From positions 1 through 9,685 of the forward strand of contig URYW01000065.1 of NCBI GenBank assembly GCA_900552145.1: a stretch of 9,685 nucleotides of DNA, given 5' to 3'. The notes beneath the pieces are model-generated. The model saw only the letters and a list, made by a program, of their open reading frames with translations. It made no database searches and was not told the origin of the DNA. Both the position numbers and the translations under genes were made by a program. The DNA comes from an uncultured Collinsella sp. (GTDB lineage: Bacteria; Actinomycetota; Coriobacteriia; Coriobacteriales; Coriobacteriaceae). Numbering within the stretch: position 1 is the first letter of the stretch; every line of letters begins with the position of its first letter. This document shows, one piece after another, positions 1 to 6,609 of the stretch.

Positions 1-571
1 CGTTAACCGAGACCACGGCGCCCACCTTAACAGGGCCGAGTGCCACGGCGGCAGCTCCGAGGCCGGCCTTCATGCAGGTGGCGGGGCCCATGAGCTTGCC
101 CACGGTGGCACCGGTGCCGGCACCTACATTGCCCTGCTCGAGCGTGGTGGGGGTATTGTCGAGCGCCTCGCGCACGGCGGCGATACCTGCCTCAATGTCG
201 GGGCGTACGGTGGGGTCGCCAAAGGCAAGGTCGAAGATGCAGCTGGAGCACACGATGGGCACCTGCGTGGGACCGACGGGCAAGCCGCTGCCGCGGCTCT
301 CGAGCTCGCGGGCGACGCCGCTTGCGGCCTCCAGACCAAAGGCCGATCCACCCGAAAGGCAGACGGCGTGGACCTTGTCCACGGTGTTCTCGGGACGCAG
401 CAGGTCGGTCTCGCGCGATGCCGGGGCACCGCCGCGAACGTCAACACCGCCGGTGGCGCCCTCGGGTGCCACGATTACGGTGCAACCGGTGCCGGCCTCC
501 TCGTCCGTATAGTTGCCAAAGCAAAAGCCATCGACATTGCAAACATCGATGGCTTCGAGCAGTGTGTCCAT
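1..571 (-). CDS. P1 family peptidase (DmpA/L-aminopeptidase-D-esterase type), N-terminal part
   Basis: The gene starts at 571 and its frame is open to the left edge, giving 190 residues with no stop, so the C-terminal half is missing. The start is supported by AGGAG at 577-581, 5 nt before the ATG. Family signatures are LSGGSAFGLEAASGV (residues 72-86), the GDP..RP stretch (118-123) and GNVGAGTGATVGKL (147-160). These match the P1/DmpA aminopeptidase family, Ntn-hydrolase-fold enzymes that cleave themselves before a Ser or Thr and then release N-terminal residues or hydrolyse amides and esters. That autocleavage site lies further along the protein and is not in view, so activity cannot be judged. 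There is no signal peptide, which suggests a cytoplasmic protein. It lies 100 bp beyond maf on the same strand, but a terminator sits between them, so it probably has its own promoter. No good -35/-10 pair was found for it. The true substrate is unknown. Confidence 0.88.
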   Translation of the reverse strand, partial: MDTLLEAIDVCNVDGFCFGNYTDEEAGTGCTVIVAPEGATGGVDVRGGAPASRETDLLRPENTVDKVHAVCLSGGSAFGLEAASGVARELESRGSGLPVGPTQVPIVCSSCIFDLAFGDPTVRPDIEAGIAAVREALDNTPTTLEQGNVGAGTGATVGKLMGPATCMKAGLGAAAVALGPVKVGAVVSVN

Positions 572-632
572 GTTTTCTCCTATCGGTTTTCCGCCGGGTC
601 TTATGCCCGGTCGGGATCCGTACGGTACGGCA

Positions 633-663
633 AAATTGTAGGCGCTGGGGGATACCCAGCGCC
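633..663 (-). terminator. Rho-independent terminator after maf
   Basis: A perfect 9-bp stem (641-649 with 655-663, arm GGCGCTGGG on the plus strand) encloses a 5-nt loop. Read on the minus strand it is followed by TACAATTTTG, a short T-run at 633-636. It begins 8 bp past the maf stop, so it should end the DJ-1/maf transcript and separate it from the P1 peptidase gene. Confidence 0.75.
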
Positions 664-671
664 AGATGCAA

Positions 672-1253
672 TTACGAGAGTTTTTGAATCGCGCGTGCTA
701 CGCGAGCGATGGGTAAGCCCACCACGTTGTAGAAGTCACCCGAAATATCGCGCACAAGCATGCGGCCGCCTGTGCCCTGGATGCCGTAGGCTCCGGCCTT
801 GTCCATGGGTTCGCCGGAGGCAACATAGTGCTCGATCTGCTCTTCGGTAAGCTCATAGAACGTCACGTCGGTCACATCGACAAACGACAGGCTCTCGGCG
901 GCATGCGGAGCTGTAGCGTCACCGGCTTTAACGATGCACACGCCGGTCGCCACCTGGTGCGTGCGACCCGAAAGCTCGCGGAGCATGGTGCGCGCCTCGT
1001 CCTCGTTTGCAGGCTTACCCAAAATCTTGCCATCGAAGGTGACGATGGTATCGGCCGCGACGGTCAGCTCATTGGATTCGGCATGCTCGGCCGCGACGGC
1101 AGCGGCTTTGGCACGTGCCAAGCGCTCGACGAGCGTAAGCGGAGCTTCGCCATCAAAAGGCGTTTCATCGATATCTGCGGGAATTACGCGAATGTTATAG
1201 CCTGCCTCGCGCATCAGCTCAATGCGGCGCGGCGATTGCGAAGCCAAAATCAT
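672..1253 (-). CDS. maf: Maf/Ham1-like nucleoside triphosphate pyrophosphatase
   Basis: This 193-residue protein has normal length for the Maf family. Maf proteins hydrolyse non-canonical or pyrimidine NTPs (dTTP/UTP type, or m7GTP in another subfamily) to the monophosphate and pyrophosphate in the cytoplasm, which cleans the nucleotide pool. Visible motifs are the N-terminal substrate loop ASQSPRR (residues 4-10), the AADTIV motif with its catalytic Asp, GKPANEDEA, SGRTHQVATGV, the conserved KAGAYGIQG and the C-terminal GDFYNVVGLP. The start codon overlaps the DJ-1 stop as ATGA (1250-1253). It has only a weak GAGGG upstream, so translation is probably coupled to the upstream gene. A terminator follows 8 bp after the stop. 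Family membership is secure. The motif pattern resembles the dTTP/UTP (YhdE-like) subfamily, but that substrate assignment is an inference. Confidence 0.95.
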   Translation of the reverse strand: MILASQSPRRIELMREAGYNIRVIPADIDETPFDGEAPLTLVERLARAKAAAVAAEHAESNELTVAADTIVTFDGKILGKPANEDEARTMLRELSGRTHQVATGVCIVKAGDATAPHAAESLSFVDVTDVTFYELTEEQIEHYVASGEPMDKAGAYGIQGTGGRMLVRDISGDFYNVVGLPIARVARAIQKLS

Positions 1254-1792
1254 AGCTGGATGCCCTCGGCGACCTTCTCGACGGCTTTGTCGCCGGCGAG
1301 CGTGCGCAGCAGTTCCAGGGCAAAGGGGAGCGACTGTGCCATGCCGCTGGCAGTGATGATGTTGCCGTCTTGCGTGACCTTCTCGCCGGTGTAAGCGCCC
1401 TCGGGGAAGCTCTTCTCAAATCCGGGGAAGCATGTGGCGCGGCGTCCCTCGAGTAGACCAAGCTCGCCCAGGATAAACGGGGCAGCGCAGATGGCGGCAA
1501 CGTGCTTGGTCGCGGCGAACTCGCAGACCACATCGCAGACACGCTGGTCGGCGCGCAGGTTGGTGGCACCGGGCAGACCGCCGGGCAGCACGACGCAGTC
1601 ATACTCGTCAAAGTTAATCTCGTCAAAGAGTGCGTCGCAGGTTACGGGAATCTGCAGTGAGCTTACGACCTCGCGCGTGGGCATGATCGAGACGAGCGTG
1701 GCGCGCACACCGCCGCGACGCATGACATCGACCATGGTCAGGCATTCAATCGTTTCAAAGCCATCGGCGGCAAGAACGGCAACGCTGGGCAT
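1250..1792 (-). CDS. DJ-1/PfpI family protein (YajL/DJ-1-like)
   Basis: This is a 180-residue, single-domain, class I glutamine amidotransferase-like protein of the usual DJ-1 length. The start at 1792 is preferred over an upstream in-frame ATG (1909) because AAGGAA lies just before it and family homology begins at MPSVAVLAADGFETIE. Glu16 corresponds to the conserved acidic residue near the nucleophile. Cys102 in HVAAICAAP is the reactive cysteine on the nucleophile elbow, and VLPGG (68-72) and TASGM are also family motifs. DJ-1 relatives are reported as oxidative-stress chaperones, glyoxalases or deglycases of methylglyoxal adducts; the deglycase role is disputed. The gene is first in an operon with maf (4-bp overlap), suggesting a shared housekeeping or damage-control role. 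A peptidase activity like that of PfpI is less likely from the sequence pattern. Confidence 0.93.
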   Translation of the reverse strand: MPSVAVLAADGFETIECLTMVDVMRRGGVRATLVSIMPTREVVSSLQIPVTCDALFDEINFDEYDCVVLPGGLPGATNLRADQRVCDVVCEFAATKHVAAICAAPFILGELGLLEGRRATCFPGFEKSFPEGAYTGEKVTQDGNIITASGMAQSLPFALELLRTLAGDKAVEKVAEGIQL

Positions 1793-1829
1793 AAGGGTTC
1801 CTTTCATAGGGCGGCATACAATTAGCCGT

Positions 1830-1857
1830 CTTATACCCCGAAGACCCCTTTTGCCAC
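1830..1857 (-). promoter_or_regulatory. Probable promoter of the DJ-1/maf operon
   Basis: On the minus strand GTGGCA (1852-1857) is followed after 16 nt by TATAAG (1830-1835), a 5/6 match to the -10 consensus. Transcription would begin near 1823, giving a leader of about 30 nt before the DJ-1 start. It was found by eye only. Confidence 0.5.
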
Positions 1858-1927
1858 GTCCAATTTTCCAATGTTTAAAAAGGGACGGGGCTATTTTAGC
1901 TACCCTCACCCATCCTCAACAATCTCA

Positions 1928-1972
1928 ATCTGTAACATCTAGACCCACTTTTGACCCCTAACTGTTACAGAT
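1928..1972. repeat. Long palindromic element, copy A
   Basis: Arm ATCTGTAACA (1928-1937) and its exact reverse complement TGTTACAGAT (1963-1972) are separated by 25 nt. The right arm continues as CAAGACA, close to the continuation seen in copy B. No T-run follows, so this is not a standard terminator. It could be a dispersed REP-like intergenic repeat or a paired protein-binding site. It lies between divergent genes. Confidence 0.7.
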
Positions 1973-2008
1973 CAAGACAAACGGAAACCGCCCCGACAAA
2001 ACGTCTAA

Positions 2009-2053
2009 ATCTGTAACATCTACGGACCAAAACCGGGTCTTACTGTTACAGAT
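2009..2053. repeat. Long palindromic element, copy B
   Basis: This has the same 10-bp arms as copy A (2009-2018 and 2044-2053) and again exactly 25 nt between them. The right arm continues as CGAGACA (2054-2060). The spacer resembles the reverse complement of copy A's spacer at about 15 of 25 positions, including AGACCC and TTTTG, so the two copies look inverted relative to each other. Confidence 0.7.
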
Positions 2054-2142
2054 CGAGACAGTCCCCAACAGCACCGCCCCGTTCGGGGAACGACCGCCAC
2101 AGGTACGGCGGGCAGAGGCTCACTTTTTTCCTCGGTTTTTTC

Positions 2143-2172
2143 TTGACGGAATCTCACCTGTTGTAGTACTTT
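2143..2172 (+). promoter_or_regulatory. Possible promoter upstream of the transporter leader
   Basis: TTGACG (2143-2148) matches the -35 consensus at 5 of 6 positions and follows two T-rich tracts. The best -10 is weak: TACTTT at 2167-2172 with an 18-nt spacer. If real, it drives a transcript that meets the 2222-2257 terminator within about 80 nt and could then continue into the transporter gene. Confidence 0.3.
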
Positions 2173-2174
2173 GT

Positions 2175-2257
2175 CCCAGTCTAAAAACGCGTGGACTTTT
2201 CTGGGCGCTAGCCACCTTTTTGCCACGCAACCGAGCAGTCGGTTGCGTGGCTTTTTT
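2175..2257 (+). terminator. Intrinsic terminator within a possible attenuator leader
   Basis: A perfect 13-bp stem, GCCACGCAACCGA (2222-2234) with 2239-2251, has loop GCAG and is followed by six Ts (2252-2257). The T-run is on the plus strand, so it works in the direction of the transporter gene, yet no plus-strand gene precedes it. Upstream, GCGTGG (2189-2194) could pair with CCACGC (2223-2228) inside the stem and so open the terminator, and CCCAG (2175-2179) can pair with CTGGG (2201-2205). This arrangement fits a leader switch or a short regulatory RNA. No T-box or known riboswitch core was recognised. The terminator itself is strong (about 0.85); the regulatory reading is inference. The following 117 nt (2258-2374) to the start codon show no clear promoter. 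Confidence 0.6.
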
Positions 2258-2374
2258 CGTCTTGGCAGCAGGTACCACATGCACCGCCAGAAGACCGCAC
2301 GAGCCCACCTTCCGACTGCAGGGAACAGACGCACGAGACGTGCATCTGCAAGACAGCAGACGGAAGGGAGCCTA

Positions 2375-3355
2375 ATGGCAGGAACAAACACAATCAAGCA
2401 ACAGGCCGCCGGGGCAGGAGCCACGGGCGCGGGACAGGCCAAGGCGGCGCTCCAGGTCTTTGCGGGCGGCGCCTGCTACGGCGCGATGGCCACGACCTAC
2501 AAGCTCGCCTACGCCGCGGGCTTCACCTCGGCACAGGTGGTGGCGAGCCAGGCGTGGTTCGGCTGCCTCTTCTTCGCCCTCGCCACGCTCGCAGGGCACG
2601 CACTCGGGCACCGCTGGCAGCGCGTGGGCTGGAAGCTCGCCCTCAAGCTCATGGGCCTGGGAGCCCTCACCTGCCTCACCTCAATCCTCTACTGCTACGC
2701 CATGAGCGTGCTGCCCGCCCCGGTGGCGCTCACGCTCCTCTTCCAGTTCACGTGGCTGGGGCTCGTGTGGCAGACCGTCATGACGCGCCGGCCGCCGAGG
2801 CTCCTCCAAGTGGCCTCCGCCCTGGTCATCGTCTTCGGAACGGTGTTCGCCAGCGGCGTCTACAAGACCGGCATCACCGGGTACGACCCCGTGGCCCTGC
2901 TCTGCGCGCTGGGGGCGGCCGTGTCTTGCTCCCTCTTTGTCACCCTCTCCGGCAAGGTCGAGGCCCCCTGCTCGTCCGAGCAGCGTGGCGTCATCGTGTG
3001 CGCGGGCTCCGTGGTCATGTCGCTCACGGTATGCCCGGACTACGTCGTCTCGGGCGTCCTCGCCCAGGGCATCCTGCCCTTTGCCGTCATCGCTGGCTTC
3101 TTTGGCATGCTCTGCCCGGTCCTGCTCTTCGGCATGGGCTCTCCGCACCTGCCCGCAGGCCTCTCCACTGTCATGGCCGCCGCGGAACTCCCCGCCGGCC
3201 TGCTCATCGCCATGATCGTCCTCGGCGAGCCGCTCGGCGTCGTCGAGTGGCTGGGCGTCGCCATCATCCTCGCCGGCGTGTGCCTGGCACAGGTCCCCTC
3301 CCTGTTTGGAGGCCGGGAGGCACGTCGCGCCGCTGCAGGACAAGCCGTCAGCTAG
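2375..3355 (+). CDS. DMT superfamily (EamA-type) transporter
   Basis: This 326-residue, very hydrophobic protein has about ten predicted membrane segments arranged as two EamA repeats (roughly residues 25-155 and 170-310), separated by a short polar stretch. Members of the drug/metabolite transporter superfamily move amino acids, nucleotides, sugars or other metabolites; the substrate cannot be read from sequence. The C-terminal repeat shows the common pattern of small residues followed by ELPAGLLIAMIVLGEPLGVVEWLG (split here: ELPAGLLI, LGEPLG, EWLGVAIILAG). The start at 2375 has AAGGGAG 4 nt upstream. The frame stays open back to 2171, but that extension is polar and arginine-rich and would cross the terminator, so it is rejected. 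The gene begins with an Ala/Gly/Gln-rich 20-residue cytoplasmic tail. It lies 122 bp before the phospho-beta-glucosidase gene on the same strand and shares its strongly C/G-ending codon use. Confidence 0.9.
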   Translation: MAGTNTIKQQAAGAGATGAGQAKAALQVFAGGACYGAMATTYKLAYAAGFTSAQVVASQAWFGCLFFALATLAGHALGHRWQRVGWKLALKLMGLGALTCLTSILYCYAMSVLPAPVALTLLFQFTWLGLVWQTVMTRRPPRLLQVASALVIVFGTVFASGVYKTGITGYDPVALLCALGAAVSCSLFVTLSGKVEAPCSSEQRGVIVCAGSVVMSLTVCPDYVVSGVLAQGILPFAVIAGFFGMLCPVLLFGMGSPHLPAGLSTVMAAAELPAGLLIAMIVLGEPLGVVEWLGVAIILAGVCLAQVPSLFGGREARRAAAGQAVS

Positions 3356-3428
3356 TCACCCCTTCACAGACGGCCCGCGCGCATCAGGGAAAGGGCCACG
3401 GGCCCGGCGCGCGAGGCCGTAAGGACGT

Positions 3429-3459
3429 TATAAAGCGTCCCCCGCAGAGATGGGGGCGC
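3429..3459 (+). promoter_or_regulatory. -10-like box and hairpin before the GH1 gene
   Basis: In an otherwise very GC-rich spacer, TATAAA (3429-3434) is a 5/6 match to a -10 box; no matching -35 was found 16-18 nt upstream. Just after it, GCGTCCCCC (3435-3443) can fold with GGGGGCGC (3452-3459) with one bulged T, ending before the AGAAGGAGG ribosome binding site. There is no T-run, so it is not a terminator. It may give the sugar genes their own start point or an operator. It does not resemble a LicT/BglG antiterminator site. Confidence 0.3.
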
Positions 3460-3477
3460 CAGAGAGAAGGAGGCACC

Positions 3478-4908
3478 ATGCCATTTCCAAAAGGGTTCCT
3501 TTGGGGAGGAGCCACCGCCGCCAACCAATGCGAGGGAGGTTATGACGAGGGCGGCCGCGGCCTTGCCAACGTCGACGTCATCCCACACGGGCCGGAGCGC
3601 AACGACGTGAGTCGCGGCCTGAGGCGCATGCTCGACTTTGAGCCCGGGTACTACTACCCGGCCCAGACGGGCAGCGACTTCTACCACCACTACCGCGAGG
3701 ACATAGCCCTCTTCGCGGAGATGGGCTTTAAGGTCTTTCGCCTCTCCATCGCCTGGAGCCGCATCTTCCCCAATGGCGACGAGGAGGAGCCCAACGAGGC
3801 CGGGCTCGCCTTCTACGAGGACGTGTTCCGCTGCTGCCGCGAGCACGGGATCGAGCCGCTCGTGACCATCACGCACTTCGATTGCCCCATCCACCTCGTC
3901 AAGAAGTACGGCGCCTGGCGAAACCGCACCCTTATCGAGCTCTACAAGCGGCTCGTGACGGTGCTCTTCAACCGCTACCGCGGCCTCGTGCGCTGGTGGA
4001 TCACGTTCAACGAGATGAACATGATCTTGCACCGTCCCTTCATGGGGGCCGGCATCGTCCTCGAGCCCGGGGAGAATGCCCGCGAGGCCGAGTACCGCGC
4101 CGCGCACAACGAGCTCGTGGCGAGCGCCTGGGCCACCAAGATCGCCCACGAGGTCGACCCGGAGAACAAGGTGGGCTGCATGCTCGCCGCGGGAAGCTAC
4201 TACCCCTACTCCTGCCGCCCCGAGGACGTTCGCGCGGCGCAGGTCAAGAACCAGGAGGACCTCTTCTTCGTGGACGTGCAGGCGCGCGGGCGCTACCCCG
4301 GCTACGCGCTCAAGATGCTCGAGCGCGAGGGCATCGACGTGGGCATGACCGCCGAGGACGAGCGCATCCTTGCGGAGAACACCGTCGACTTCATCTCGTT
4401 TAGCTACTACTCCTCGCGCTGCACCGCGGGCGACCCCGACTCCGTGGGCGGCGTCGCCGAGGGCAACGCCTTCGCCGGCGTGGAAAACCCCTACGTGCGC
4501 ACGAGCGACTGGGGCTGGGTCATCGACCCGCTGGGGTTCCGCATCACGATCAACGACCTCTGGGACCGCTACCAGAAGCCGCTCTTTGTGGTGGAGAACG
4601 GCCTCGGCGCCTATGACGAGGTGCTTCCCGACGGCACGATCGAGGACGACTACCGCATCGCCTACCTGCGCGAGCACATCGAGGCCATGCGCGATGCCAT
4701 CGAACAGGACGGCGTCGAGATGCTCGGCTACACCACCTGGGGGCCGATCGACCTCGTGAGCGCGGGCTCCGGCGAGATGGAGAAGCGCTACGGCTTTATC
4801 TACGTGGACCGCGACAACCTGGGCAACGGCACGCTCGAGCGCAGGCGCAAGAAGAGCTTCTACTGGTATCAACAGGCCATCGCCACCAACGGAGGCGACC
4901 TGGGCTAG
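3478..4908 (+). CDS. Glycoside hydrolase family 1, probable 6-phospho-beta-glucosidase
   Basis: This 476-residue cytoplasmic enzyme has the usual GH1 length and a single (beta/alpha)8 barrel. It should hydrolyse 6-phospho-beta-glucosides delivered by a PTS into glucose 6-phosphate and an aglycone or sugar. The start at 3478 has a strong AAGGAGG and the protein opens with the GH1 N-terminal signature FPKGFLWGGATAANQCEGG. The general acid/base is Glu179 in TFNEMN and the nucleophile is Glu373 in VVENGLGA. Further conserved motifs are FRLSIAWSRIFPNG (87-100) and YTTWGPIDLVSAG (418-430). The C-terminal Ser428-Ala...Lys436-Arg-Tyr438 segment is the pattern that binds the sugar 6-phosphate, which separates it from plain beta-glucosidases. 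The EIIBC gene follows after 31 bp, an operon arrangement that supports the role. The exact sugar (cellobiose, arbutin, salicin or another) is not determined. Confidence 0.95.
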   Translation: MPFPKGFLWGGATAANQCEGGYDEGGRGLANVDVIPHGPERNDVSRGLRRMLDFEPGYYYPAQTGSDFYHHYREDIALFAEMGFKVFRLSIAWSRIFPNGDEEEPNEAGLAFYEDVFRCCREHGIEPLVTITHFDCPIHLVKKYGAWRNRTLIELYKRLVTVLFNRYRGLVRWWITFNEMNMILHRPFMGAGIVLEPGENAREAEYRAAHNELVASAWATKIAHEVDPENKVGCMLAAGSYYPYSCRPEDVRAAQVKNQEDLFFVDVQARGRYPGYALKMLEREGIDVGMTAEDERILAENTVDFISFSYYSSRCTAGDPDSVGGVAEGNAFAGVENPYVRTSDWGWVIDPLGFRITINDLWDRYQKPLFVVENGLGAYDEVLPDGTIEDDYRIAYLREHIEAMRDAIEQDGVEMLGYTTWGPIDLVSAGSGEMEKRYGFIYVDRDNLGNGTLERRRKKSFYWYQQAIATNGGDLG

Positions 4909-4939
4909 CCGCCCGGGCAATATCACTAAGGAGAAAATA

Positions 4940-6388
4940 ATGGCAGAAAAATACGACGACCTGGCCAGATCCATACTCGAGAACGTAGGCGGCGCCGAGA
5001 ACGTCGCCGGCGTCGCGCACTGCATCACGCGTGTGCGCTTCAAGCTCAAGGACGAGTCCCGCGCCAACACGGCCAAGATCGAGGCCCTCAAGGGCGTCAT
5101 CCAGGTCATCCAGGCCAACGGCCAGTACCAGGTGGTCGTAGGTAACATCGTCGAGGACGTCTACGACGCGGTCCTGGAAGCCGGCAACTTCTCGGGCGGC
5201 GCAAGCGCCGACGACGAGCCCCAGGGCGATAAGACCGTGGCGTCCGTCATCATCGACCTCATCTCTGGCATCTTCCAGCCCATCCTGGGACCGCTTGCCG
5301 CCGCGGGCATCATGAAGGGACTGCTTGCCCTCATCACCTACTTCGTCCCGGCCTTTGCAAACGACGGCCTCTACACGCTGCTCTACACCGTGGCTGACGG
5401 CTTCTTCTACTTCCTTCCCGTCGCCCTGGCGTTCAGTGCCGCGCGCAAGTTCCGCATGAACGAGTTCACCGGCATGGCAATCGGCGTGGCGCTCCTCTAC
5501 CCGACGATGGTCGCCCTGACCTCGGGCGAGGCGCTCGGCAGCATCGACCTCGGCGTGGCCGGCACGTTCTCGTGGTACGCCACCGCCCTCGGGCTCCCCA
5601 TCATCATGCCCGTGTCCGGCTACGTGAGCTCGGTGATCCCCGTCCTTCTCATGGTGTGGTTCGGCTCTATCATTGAGCGCTGGCTCAAGAGCTGGATGCC
5701 GGCTGCTCTCAAGATGTTCCTCGTTCCACTCGCCACGATGACGGTCTCTATCGTCTTGGGCTACCTCATCATCGGCCCGGTGGCCACCCTCATCACCAAC
5801 CTGCTGAGCGCGGCGTTCTCGTTCATCTTCCAGCTTCCCGTGGTTGGTTCCGTCCTGGGCAGCGCCCTGGTCGGCGGACTGTGGATGTGCCTCGTCATCT
5901 TTGGCTTCCACTGGAGCCTCATCCCCATCTCCATCATGAACCTGAACACCCTCGGCCACGACAGCGTGCTCGCCGCCACCATCGGCCACGGGTTCGCGCT
6001 CGGAGCGGTCATCTTTGCCATGTACCTCAAAAACAAGGACGAGCGCTTCCGCGGCATCGCTCTTCCCGCGATGATCTCCGCCTTCTTCTTCGGCGTCACC
6101 GAGCCGGGCATCTACGGCATCGCCCTCCCCAACAAGCGCGCGTTCGTCGTGGCATGCCTGAGCTCCGCCGTGGGCGGCGCCATCGTGGGAATGACGGGCG
6201 CCCTCATGTACATCTCGGGCGGCCTCGGCGTCTTCAACCTGCTCAACTTCATCGACGGGACCCCTGGTGGCGCCGGGATCTCCCACATGATCTACGCGAT
6301 CATCGCCGCACTCGTCTCTGCCGTTCTGGCCTTTGTTATCGAGTTCATCACCTACCGACCCAACGACGACGAGGAAGGCGCCCGCTAG
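4940..6388 (+). CDS. PTS beta-glucoside-type permease, EIIBC fusion without EIIA
   Basis: This 482-residue inner-membrane sugar permease of the Glc/beta-glucoside PTS class imports a sugar and phosphorylates it at C6. The EIIB domain (residues 1-85) carries the phosphocysteine Cys28 in HCITRVRFKLKD. An acidic linker (86-98) leads to the EIIC domain (100-475), which has about ten membrane segments, the conserved FHWSLIPI (His324) and the sugar-binding GVTEPGIYG (Glu388). The protein ends at residue 482 with an acidic tail, so the C-terminal EIIA domain of BglF-type IIBCA proteins is absent. The phosphoryl donor must be an EIIA encoded elsewhere, probably a glucose-type one. AAGGAG lies 7 nt before the start. 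With the upstream GH1 enzyme it makes a beta-glucoside uptake-and-hydrolysis pair. No BglG/LicT antiterminator or other regulator is next to it. Confidence 0.95.
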   Translation: MAEKYDDLARSILENVGGAENVAGVAHCITRVRFKLKDESRANTAKIEALKGVIQVIQANGQYQVVVGNIVEDVYDAVLEAGNFSGGASADDEPQGDKTVASVIIDLISGIFQPILGPLAAAGIMKGLLALITYFVPAFANDGLYTLLYTVADGFFYFLPVALAFSAARKFRMNEFTGMAIGVALLYPTMVALTSGEALGSIDLGVAGTFSWYATALGLPIIMPVSGYVSSVIPVLLMVWFGSIIERWLKSWMPAALKMFLVPLATMTVSIVLGYLIIGPVATLITNLLSAAFSFIFQLPVVGSVLGSALVGGLWMCLVIFGFHWSLIPISIMNLNTLGHDSVLAATIGHGFALGAVIFAMYLKNKDERFRGIALPAMISAFFFGVTEPGIYGIALPNKRAFVVACLSSAVGGAIVGMTGALMYISGGLGVFNLLNFIDGTPGGAGISHMIYAIIAALVSAVLAFVIEFITYRPNDDEEGAR

Positions 6389-6442
6389 CTTGCGCCCTTT
6401 TCGACCAGCTCTATGTAATTGAGGAGCAGTTGAGGTGGGTGA

Positions 6443-6477
6443 GGGCCGTGGGCGATCTTGGTGGCCGCCCTCGGCCC
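6443..6477 (+). terminator. GC-rich hairpin after the EIIBC gene, possible terminator
   Basis: GGGCCG (6443-6448) pairs with CGGCCC (6472-6477), and after one T-T mismatch GGGCG (6450-6454) pairs with CGCCC (6466-6470), leaving an 11-nt loop. No T-run follows, so intrinsic termination would be weak. It lies 55 bp past the EIIBC stop. The rest of the 221-bp convergent gap (6389-6609) turns AT-rich at about 6520-6595 and shows no gene. Confidence 0.35.
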
Positions 6478-6609
6478 GGGACAACCTGCCAGAAGGCGTT
6501 TAGCTTTCTCGGGCGGCGCTGAAATTTCGGGATTCAATAATCATTCGGAGCAAATTTATTTTTATCCCCGTCTCAGAAAAATCATCGGGCGTGGTCTTGG
6601 GCAAACAGT

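Noticed and set aside
1793..1909. Longer start for the DJ-1 protein
   Set aside because: The extra 39 residues are basic, show no family homology and lie over the probable promoter; the ATG at 1792 has a proper ribosome binding site.
2094..2141. CCGCC/GGCGG mini-hairpin followed by T-tracts, considered as another terminator
   Set aside because: The stem is only 5 bp with an 8-nt loop, and the T-run begins about 11 nt after it, which is too far for an intrinsic terminator.
2171..2374. Upstream extension of the transporter reading frame from a TTG
   Set aside because: It would be translated through the 13-bp terminator hairpin, is polar and Arg-rich unlike a membrane protein, and the ATG at 2375 has a good ribosome binding site.
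3364..5148. Open frame of 594 codons antisense to the GH1 gene
   Set aside because: It is a mirror of strongly C/G-ending codons on the other strand. Its Val/Ala/His/Glu-rich composition shows no family motif, and it overlaps a secure gene along its length.
4796..6484. Open frame of 562 codons antisense to the EIIBC gene
   Set aside because: It is the same artefact: low-complexity Asp/Glu/His/Arg-rich translation, no motifs, and complete overlap with a clear PTS permease.
6389..6522. Possible gene remnant after the EIIBC stop
   Set aside because: No recognisable protein motif or ribosome binding site was found; the short frame there is most simply explained by high GC content.
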